Both the position numbers and the translations under genes were made by a program. The notes below the pieces were generated by a model. It ran no database searches. It was given only the letters and a program-made list of their open reading frames with translations, and was not told the origin of the DNA. A stretch of 18,513 bases of DNA, from positions 1-18,513 of the forward strand of contig CAZXCK010000087.1 in the NCBI GenBank assembly GCA_964639225.1. Reading direction: 5' to 3'. The DNA comes from CAZXCK01 sp964639225. GTDB taxonomy: Bacteria > Chloroflexota > Anaerolineae > Aggregatilineales > Phototrophicaceae. Below are positions 13,605-18,513 of this stretch, piece after piece. The stretch's first letter is position 1, and each line of letters starts with the position of its first letter.

Positions 13605-15925
13605 CGCCCGCCGCTGAGCATCGCCGGCTGCGCGTGAGTGTGCGCGGGCTGGTACAGGGTGTCGGTTTCCGGCCCTTTGTCTACCGGCTGGCGCACGAAC
13701 TGCATCTGGCCGGGTGGGTCAACAACTCGACGCGGGGCGTGACCGTCGAGATCGAGGGCACGCCGTCGCAGCTCGATGCGTTCCTGACGCGCCTGCAGGA
13801 CGACCGTCCGCCGCTGGCGCGCATCGACACGCTGGACGTGGCCGTACTCGACGCCCTGAATGAAATTGGCTTCAGCATCCGTCACAGCGACGGCGACGGC
13901 CAGCGTACGGCGCTGGTGCTGCCCGATGTCGCTACCTGCGACGACTGCCGCGCCGACATCTTCGACCCGGACAACCGGCGTTATGGCTACCCATTTACCA
14001 ACTGCACCAACTGCGGCCCGCGCTACACAATTATCGAGGGGCTGCCTTACGACCGTCCGCAGACGACGATGCGCGGCTTTCCCATGTGCCCGGACTGCCG
14101 CGCCGAATACGACGATCCGCTGGACCGGCGTTTTCACGCGCAGCCCAACGCCTGCTCGGTTTGCGGCCCCCGGCTGGCGTGGTGGAATGTGGACGGCGCG
14201 CAGCAGTTCACCGAGCAGAGCGCGCTGGAAGCCGCCGCCGACGCCTTGCGTGCCGGTCAGATTGTAGCGGTGAAGGGGCTGGGCGGCTTTCATCTGATGG
14301 TTGATGCGCGCAACGGCGAGGCTGTGCGGCGTCTGCGCCAGCGCAAAGGTCGCGAGGAAAAGCCCTTCGCGCTGATGCTGCCCTCGCTGGATGTGGCGCG
14401 CGCCCTGTGCTGCGTGGATGATGTCGAGGAGTCGCTGCTGCGCTCACCAGCGGCACCTATAGTTTTGCTGCGAGGTCACGTACGTGAGCTGACAATAGCA
14501 GCAGAGGTCGCGCCGGATAATCCGTATCTGGGTGTGATGCTGCCCTACACGCCGCTGCACCATCTGCTGCTGGCCGCGCTCGATTTTCCGCTGGTCGCCA
14601 CCAGCGGTAACCGCTCTGACGAGCCGATCTGTATCGACGAGAGTCAGGCGCTGGCCCGGCTGGGCGGAATCGCCGATGCCTATCTGGTCCACAACCGGCC
14701 CATCACGCGCCACGCCGACGACTCGATTGTGCAGGTGGTCGCCGGTGAGCCGGTGATTCTGCGCCGGGCGCGCGGTTATGCGCCGCTGCCGGTGACGCTC
14801 CGGCGTGAGCTGCCGCCGCTGCTGGCGGTGGGCGCCCACCAGAAGAACACGGTCGCCGTCGCCAGCGGGACGCAGGTGTTCATCAGCCAGCACATCGGCG
14901 ACCTGGACACCTACGAGGCCATCGACGTGCTGCCGCGCACGGCCCGCGACCTGTGCGACCTGTACCAGATTCAACCGTCCGCCGTCGCCTGTGACCTGCA
15001 CCCGGATTACGCCTCCACGCAGTACGCCGAGTCGCTGGGGCTGCCGCTGGTGCGCGTGCAGCATCACGAGGCGCACATCCTGGCCTGCCTCGCCGAGCAC
15101 GGCCTGGATGAGCGTCCGGCGCTGGGTGTCAGTTGGGATGGGACCGGCTATGGCCCGGATGGCACCGTCTGGGGCGGGGAATTCCTGCGTGTGACGCTCG
15201 ATGGCTGCCAGCGGGTGGGGCATCTGCGGACGTTTCCGCTGCCGGGCGGCGACGCTGTCGCCCGCGAGCCGCGCCGGTCGGCGCTGGGGCTGCTCTACGC
15301 GCTGTACGGCGAAACGGTCTTCGAGCGTGACGATCTGGCAGCGCTGGCCGCTTTTTCGACCGAAGAGCGCGCCGTGCTGCGCCAGATGCTCCAGCGCGGC
15401 CTCAACGCGCCGCAGACGAGCAGCGCCGGTCGCCTGTTCGACGCAGTGGCGGCCCTGCTTGACCTGCGCCAGCGGGCGGCTTTCGAGGGGCAGGCGGCGA
15501 TGGCGCTGGAGTTCGCCGCCGATGGCGTGGCGACGGATGAGGTGTATCCTTTTTCGGTCAATCGTGAGTATACTGGAAGTGATGCCGCGCCGGTCCTGGT
15601 CATCGACTGGGGTCCGCTGGTCGAGGCGCTGCTGGCCGACAAAGCGCGCGGCGTACCGCCAGAAGTGATGGCGGCCATTTTTCATAATACGCTGGCCGCG
15701 CTCATCGTGGACGTGGCGCGGCGAATCGGCGAGCCGATTGTCGCCTTAAGCGGCGGCTGCTTTCAGAATCGCCGCCTGCTGGCGCAGACCATCAAATGGC
15801 TGCGGGCGGCAGGTCTGCGCCCGTTGTGGCCGCGTCTGGTGCCGCCCAACGATGGCGGTATCGCTCTGGGGCAGATCGTGGCCGCTGCCCGTGAAACTGA
15901 ACGTGTAACTGGAGGGAAGAGCTGA
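13601..15925 (+). CDS. hypF: Carbamoyltransferase HypF, NiFe-hydrogenase maturation
   Basis: HypF makes the carbamoyl group from carbamoyl phosphate and ATP and passes it to HypE for the CN ligands of the NiFe site. The 774-residue product has normal length and all domains in order. The acylphosphatase domain (about 8-98) includes GVGFRPF with Arg24 and WVNNS with Asn42. Two zinc fingers follow (C113/C116/C135/C138 and C163/C166/C185/C188). A YrdC-like domain (about 200-400) contains GGFHLMVDA, KGREEKPFALM and ATSGNRSDEP. The C-terminal Kae1-like domain includes VQHHEAHILA and WDGTGYGPDGTVWGGE. The ATG overlaps the preceding stop by 4 nt and the TGA overlaps the hypC ATG by 1 nt, indicating translational coupling. 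Confidence 0.97.
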   Translation: MTPAAEHRRLRVSVRGLVQGVGFRPFVYRLAHELHLAGWVNNSTRGVTVEIEGTPSQLDAFLTRLQDDRPPLARIDTLDVAVLDALNEIGFSIRHSDGDGQRTALVLPDVATCDDCRADIFDPDNRRYGYPFTNCTNCGPRYTIIEGLPYDRPQTTMRGFPMCPDCRAEYDDPLDRRFHAQPNACSVCGPRLAWWNVDGAQQFTEQSALEAAADALRAGQIVAVKGLGGFHLMVDARNGEAVRRLRQRKGREEKPFALMLPSLDVARALCCVDDVEESLLRSPAAPIVLLRGHVRELTIAAEVAPDNPYLGVMLPYTPLHHLLLAALDFPLVATSGNRSDEPICIDESQALARLGGIADAYLVHNRPITRHADDSIVQVVAGEPVILRRARGYAPLPVTLRRELPPLLAVGAHQKNTVAVASGTQVFISQHIGDLDTYEAIDVLPRTARDLCDLYQIQPSAVACDLHPDYASTQYAESLGLPLVRVQHHEAHILACLAEHGLDERPALGVSWDGTGYGPDGTVWGGEFLRVTLDGCQRVGHLRTFPLPGGDAVAREPRRSALGLLYALYGETVFERDDLAALAAFSTEERAVLRQMLQRGLNAPQTSSAGRLFDAVAALLDLRQRAAFEGQAAMALEFAADGVATDEVYPFSVNREYTGSDAAPVLVIDWGPLVEALLADKARGVPPEVMAAIFHNTLAALIVDVARRIGEPIVALSGGCFQNRRLLAQTIKWLRAAGLRPLWPRLVPPNDGGIALGQIVAAARETERVTGGKS

Positions 15926-16200
15926 TGTGTTTAGCTGTGCCGGGGATTATCGAAAGCATCGAAGACGCCGAACCGCTGATGCGCACTGGTCGGGTGAGCT
16001 TTGGCGGCATCATCAAAGAGGTCAACCTGGCTTATGTGCCAGAGGCCAAAGTGGGGGATTATGTGCTGGTGCATGTCGGCTTCGCGCTTAACATCGTGGA
16101 CGAGGACGAAGCCGCCCAGGTGTTTGAGTATCTGCGCCAGATCGGCGAACTGGACGAGTTAGAAGAGACGGAGGCCCAGGGCGACGATGCGCTTCATTGA
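15925..16200 (+). CDS. hypC: Hydrogenase maturation chaperone HypC
   Basis: The 91-residue product begins MCLAVPGII. Cys2, exposed after Met removal, is the conserved residue that binds iron and the hydrogenase large-subunit precursor. The small beta-barrel body (GRVSFGGIIKEVNLAYVPEA, then VGDYVLVHVGFALNIV) and an acidic helical tail (DEDEAAQVFEYLRQIGEL) match the HypC/HybG family. HypC works with HypD to assemble Fe(CN)2CO and carries it to the apo-hydrogenase. GGAGGGAAG precedes the start by 6 nt, a very strong ribosome site. The gene overlaps hypF by 1 nt and hypD by 14 nt. Confidence 0.96.
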   Translation: MCLAVPGIIESIEDAEPLMRTGRVSFGGIIKEVNLAYVPEAKVGDYVLVHVGFALNIVDEDEAAQVFEYLRQIGELDELEETEAQGDDALH

Positions 16201-17302
16201 CGAATACCGCGATCCCGAAGCCGCCCGCCATTTCGCCGAGGCGCTGCAGCGCATCACCACACGGCCCTGGACGCTGATGGAGGTGTGCGGCGGGCAGACT
16301 CACGCCATCGTCAAGTTTGGCGTCGATGATCTGCTGCCGCCGGAGATCACACTGCTGCACGGTCCTGGCTGTCCGGTGTGCGTGACGCCGGTGGAACTCA
16401 TCGACCGCGCGCTGGAACTGGCGGCGCGCCCGGAGGTGATCTTCACCTCTTTTGGCGACATGCTGCGCGTGCCCGGCAGTGGGACCGATCTGCTGTCGGT
16501 GAAGGCCGCTGGCGGCGATGTGCGCATGGTCTATTCGCCGCTGGACGCCGTCAAAATCGCCCAGAAGAACCCGGACCGGCAGGTGGTGTTCTTCGCCGTT
16601 GGTTTTGAGACGACCGCCCCGGCCAACGCGATGGCCGTCTACCAGGCGCGGCGGCTGGGTGTGGAGAATTTCTCGCTGCTGGTGTCGCATGTGCTGGTGC
16701 CGCCCGCCATCGAGGCGATTCTGTCATCGCCGGAGCGGCGCGTGGACGGCTTTCTGGCGGCGGGTCATGTGTGTACAGTGGTCGGCTTCAGCGAATACGA
16801 GCCGCTGGCGACTCGCTATAAGGTGCCGTTCGTCGTCACCGGCTTCGAGCCGCTGGATATTCTTCAGGGCGTGTATATGGCGGTCAAACAGCTTGAAGAA
16901 GGCCGCGCCGAGGTCGAGAACCAGTACAGCCGGGCCGTCCAGCGCGAGGGCAATCTACCGGCGCAGCAGCTCGTCGCCGAGGTGTTCGAGGTGGTCCCGC
17001 GCAAATGGCGCGGCATCGGCGAGATCGCCCACAGCGGGCTGGGCCTGCGGCCGGAATACGCCGCCTATGACGCCGAACGGCGCTTTGATCTGGCGACCGG
17101 CCCGGTCGATGAATCCAGCGAGTGCATCAGCGGGCTGGTGCTGCAAGGGCTGAAGAAGCCGCACGAGTGCCCAGCCTTCGGCACGCGCTGCACGCCAGAG
17201 CAGCCGCTGGGCGCGACGATGGTCTCCAACGAGGGGGCGTGCGCGGCCTATTATCGCTACCGGCGCACGCCGCAGACCGTCACACAAGAGGATGCCAACT
17301 GA
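16187..17302 (+). CDS. hypD: Hydrogenase maturation protein HypD
   Basis: HypD is the [4Fe-4S] scaffold on which Fe(CN)2CO is built. The 371-residue product has the expected length and cysteines: Cys34 in MEVCGGQTH, and Cys62 and Cys65 in HGPGCPVC, with the same 28 and 31 residue spacing as Cys41, Cys69 and Cys72 of E. coli HypD. The C-terminal cluster region holds ECPAFGTRCTPEQPLGA and VSNEGACAAYYRY. VGFETTAPANA is also conserved. The start lies inside hypC, overlapping by 14 nt, with GGAGG 11 nt upstream. The TGA overlaps the hypE ATG. All functional motifs look intact. Confidence 0.97.
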   Translation: MRFIDEYRDPEAARHFAEALQRITTRPWTLMEVCGGQTHAIVKFGVDDLLPPEITLLHGPGCPVCVTPVELIDRALELAARPEVIFTSFGDMLRVPGSGTDLLSVKAAGGDVRMVYSPLDAVKIAQKNPDRQVVFFAVGFETTAPANAMAVYQARRLGVENFSLLVSHVLVPPAIEAILSSPERRVDGFLAAGHVCTVVGFSEYEPLATRYKVPFVVTGFEPLDILQGVYMAVKQLEEGRAEVENQYSRAVQREGNLPAQQLVAEVFEVVPRKWRGIGEIAHSGLGLRPEYAAYDAERRFDLATGPVDESSECISGLVLQGLKKPHECPAFGTRCTPEQPLGATMVSNEGACAAYYRYRRTPQTVTQEDAN

Positions 17303-18357
17303 TGGCCGACGACTTTACGCTGACCTGCCCGATTCCGATCTCACGTTATCCGCATGTGGTGATGGCGCACGGTGGCGGCGGCAAACTGATGCACGACCTC
17401 ATCGAGCGCATGATCGCGCCCACGTTCGGCGGGCCGCTGGCCGAATCGCGCCATGACGGGGCCATGTTCCATATGGAGAATGGGCGGCTGGCTTTCACGA
17501 CAGACTCGTATGTGGTGCAGCCGCTGTTTTTCCCCGGCGGCGACATCGGCAGCATGGCCGTTCACGGCACAGTCAACGACCTGTCGATGTGCGGTGCGCG
17601 CCCGCTGTACCTGAGCCTGGCGTTTATCATCGAGGAAGGACTGCCGATGGAGACGCTGTGGCGTGTGGTGCAGTCGGTGCGGCAGGCCGCCGACAACGCC
17701 GGCGTGCAGATCGTTACCGGCGATACCAAAGTGGTGGACCGGGGTAAGGGTGACGGCATCTTTATCAACACGGCGGGCATCGGTGTCATCGAGCACGATC
17801 TGAACATCGACCCGCGTCAGGTGCGGCCCGGCGATGTAGCCGTTCTCAGCGGCGACATCGGGCGGCACGGCATCGCCATCATGGCGACGCGCGAGGGGCT
17901 GGAATTCGAGAGCCACATCGAGAGCGACTCCGCGCCGCTGGCGGCAGCCGTGCAGCAGTTGATCGCCGCCGGGGTTGGCGTGCGCTGCCTGCGCGACCTG
18001 ACGCGCGGCGGCCTGTCCAGCGCGCTGATCGAAATCGCCGAGGCGGCTGACGTCCATGTGCGCCTGGACGAGACGCGCGTCTCCGTGCGCGATGACGTGC
18101 GCGGCGCCTGTGAAATTCTGGGGCTGGACCCGCTCTACGTGGCTAATGAAGGGCGCTTTGTCGCTTTCGTCGATCCCGCCGACGCCGATCGCACGCTTGA
18201 AATCCTGCGGCAGCACGCGCCCGGCGGCGAGTCGGCGGCTGTCATCGGCACGGTTCTACCCGACGAGACGCCCGGCAGAGTCACGCTGCGCAGCGCCATC
18301 GGTGTGACGCGCAACGTGGACATGCTCAGTGGGGAGCAGTTGCCGCGTATCTGTTAG
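17302..18357 (+). CDS. hypE: Hydrogenase maturation protein HypE
   Basis: HypE receives carbamoyl from HypF on its C-terminal cysteine and dehydrates it with ATP to a thiocyanate, the source of CN ligands. The 351-residue product ends LPRIC, the essential C-terminal Cys motif. It carries the PurM-like ATP-binding features: AHGGGGKLMHDLI, FTTDSYVVQPLFFPGGDIG, GTVNDLSMCGA and VTGDTKVVDRGKGDGIFIN. RDLTRGGLSSALIEIA lies in the C-terminal domain. The ATG at 17302 shares its A with the hypD stop (TGATG); a longer upstream frame is only overlap with hypD. It is followed by a 137 nt structured gap before hypA, unlike the overlapping genes before it. Confidence 0.97.
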   Translation: MADDFTLTCPIPISRYPHVVMAHGGGGKLMHDLIERMIAPTFGGPLAESRHDGAMFHMENGRLAFTTDSYVVQPLFFPGGDIGSMAVHGTVNDLSMCGARPLYLSLAFIIEEGLPMETLWRVVQSVRQAADNAGVQIVTGDTKVVDRGKGDGIFINTAGIGVIEHDLNIDPRQVRPGDVAVLSGDIGRHGIAIMATREGLEFESHIESDSAPLAAAVQQLIAAGVGVRCLRDLTRGGLSSALIEIAEAADVHVRLDETRVSVRDDVRGACEILGLDPLYVANEGRFVAFVDPADADRTLEILRQHAPGGESAAVIGTVLPDETPGRVTLRSAIGVTRNVDMLSGEQLPRIC

Positions 18358-18361
18358 AGGC

Positions 18362-18462
18362 GTGGGGAAACAACAGCCGGGGCTTTGCCCCGGACCCCAC
18401 ACGGGGGTTAGGAACCCCCGTGACCCCCGTGCATTTCGTCGCCTGGCGACGAAATGGGCAAG
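18362..18462 (+). repeat. Structured intergenic repeat, full-looking copy, between hypE and hypA
   Basis: Nearly the entire gap can fold. GTGGGG (18362-18367) pairs with CCCCAC (18395-18400) and encloses a 7 bp hairpin, CCGGGGC (18377-18383) with GCCCCGG (18387-18393). Then CGGGGGTT (18402-18409) pairs with AACCCCCG (18413-18420) around a 3 nt loop. Finally an 11 bp hairpin, CATTTCGTCGC (18432-18442) with GCGACGAAATG (18446-18456), has the loop CTG. The final part recurs at 6-51. CCCCCGTG is directly repeated (18415-18422, 18424-18431), so the G-run of the middle stem has two alternative partners. No T-tract follows and no peptide is evident. Confidence 0.75.
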
Positions 18463-18494
18463 AATGACGTTAGCGGTTGTAGAGAAGGACCAAC

Positions 18495-18513
18495 ATGCAC
18501 GAAATGCCTGTCA
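18495..18513 (+). CDS. hypA: Start of hypA, nickel-insertion metallochaperone (3' end outside window)
   Basis: Only six codons are visible, reading MHEMPV. HypA proteins start MHE with His2 as a nickel ligand, and hypA commonly neighbours hypCDE. AAGGA lies 6 nt before the ATG. HypA, with HypB, delivers Ni to the hydrogenase large subunit after iron-site assembly. The call rests on these few residues plus context, and only the sequence to the right can confirm it. Confidence 0.65.

Noticed and set aside
14444..15685. 413-codon minus-strand open frame opposite hypF
   Set aside because: It is antisense to hypF, where all motifs are intact, and has Gln/Arg/His-rich shadow composition.
17122..17301. 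Longer hypE start inside hypD
   Set aside because: The extra 60 residues are an out-of-frame reading of the hypD C-terminus. The TGATG overlap at 17300-17304 is the natural start.
1..18513. CRISPR arrays, tRNA or rRNA genes, transposases or phage genes
   Set aside because: I looked for regularly spaced repeats, cloverleaf or rRNA-like stretches and transposase motifs on both strands and saw none.

Overview
This 18.5 kb window is GC-rich bacterial DNA with dense, co-oriented genes and short intergenic gaps. No gene-free stretch exceeds about 175 bp. Two runs of exactly 100 N (6687-6786 and 8088-8187) are scaffold gaps that interrupt three genes. No rRNA, tRNA, CRISPR array, transposase or integrase is visible. 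The gene content (a membrane-embedded MurF-like ligase, a divergent MurA, a four-subunit 2-oxoacid:ferredoxin oxidoreductase and a complete hyp set) suggests an anaerobic or facultatively anaerobic bacterium. Chloroflexota (Anaerolineae-like) is my best guess, but that is inference from gene style and not proven by any marker here.

Region 1 (1-7461) is an envelope region. A minus-strand operon carries a MurA-like enolpyruvyl transferase, an alpha/beta hydrolase and an EcsC-family membrane protein. Divergent from it, on the plus strand, lie a Mur ligase of MurF type with an N-terminal membrane domain, a D-Ala-D-Ala ligase (ddl) and a membrane family-2 glycosyltransferase broken by a gap. MurF and Ddl act consecutively on D-Ala-D-Ala, so this divergon looks like a peptidoglycan-precursor module. 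However, its MurA lacks the usual catalytic Cys and Lys, and its MurF lacks room for the usual UDP-binding domain.

Region 2 (7462-8852) holds a 16S/23S-type pseudouridine synthase (RluB family, 3' end lost in gap 2) and a PlsC-type acyltransferase (5' end lost in the same gap), closed by a probable intrinsic terminator.

Region 3 (8853-11728) is a korDABC/vor-type operon (ferredoxin, alpha, beta, gamma) for oxidative decarboxylation of a 2-oxoacid to acyl-CoA with reduction of ferredoxin. It has its own upstream promoter candidates and ends with a strong hairpin that has no T-tract.

Region 4 (11856-18513) is a NiFe-hydrogenase maturation operon, hypF-hypC-hypD-hypE-(hypA). Its genes overlap by 1-14 nt, except before hypA. 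It is preceded by, and translationally coupled to, a heparinase II/III-like protein whose recognisable active-site motifs are altered. The hydrogenase structural genes are not in the window.

The least explained element is a non-coding structured repeat. One complete-looking copy fills the hypE-hypA gap (18362-18462) and folds as a nested hairpin followed by two more hairpins. A second, truncated copy lies at the left edge of the window (about 6-51). The shared terminal hairpin differs at one base pair by a compensatory G-C to T-A change, which points to conserved RNA or DNA structure.
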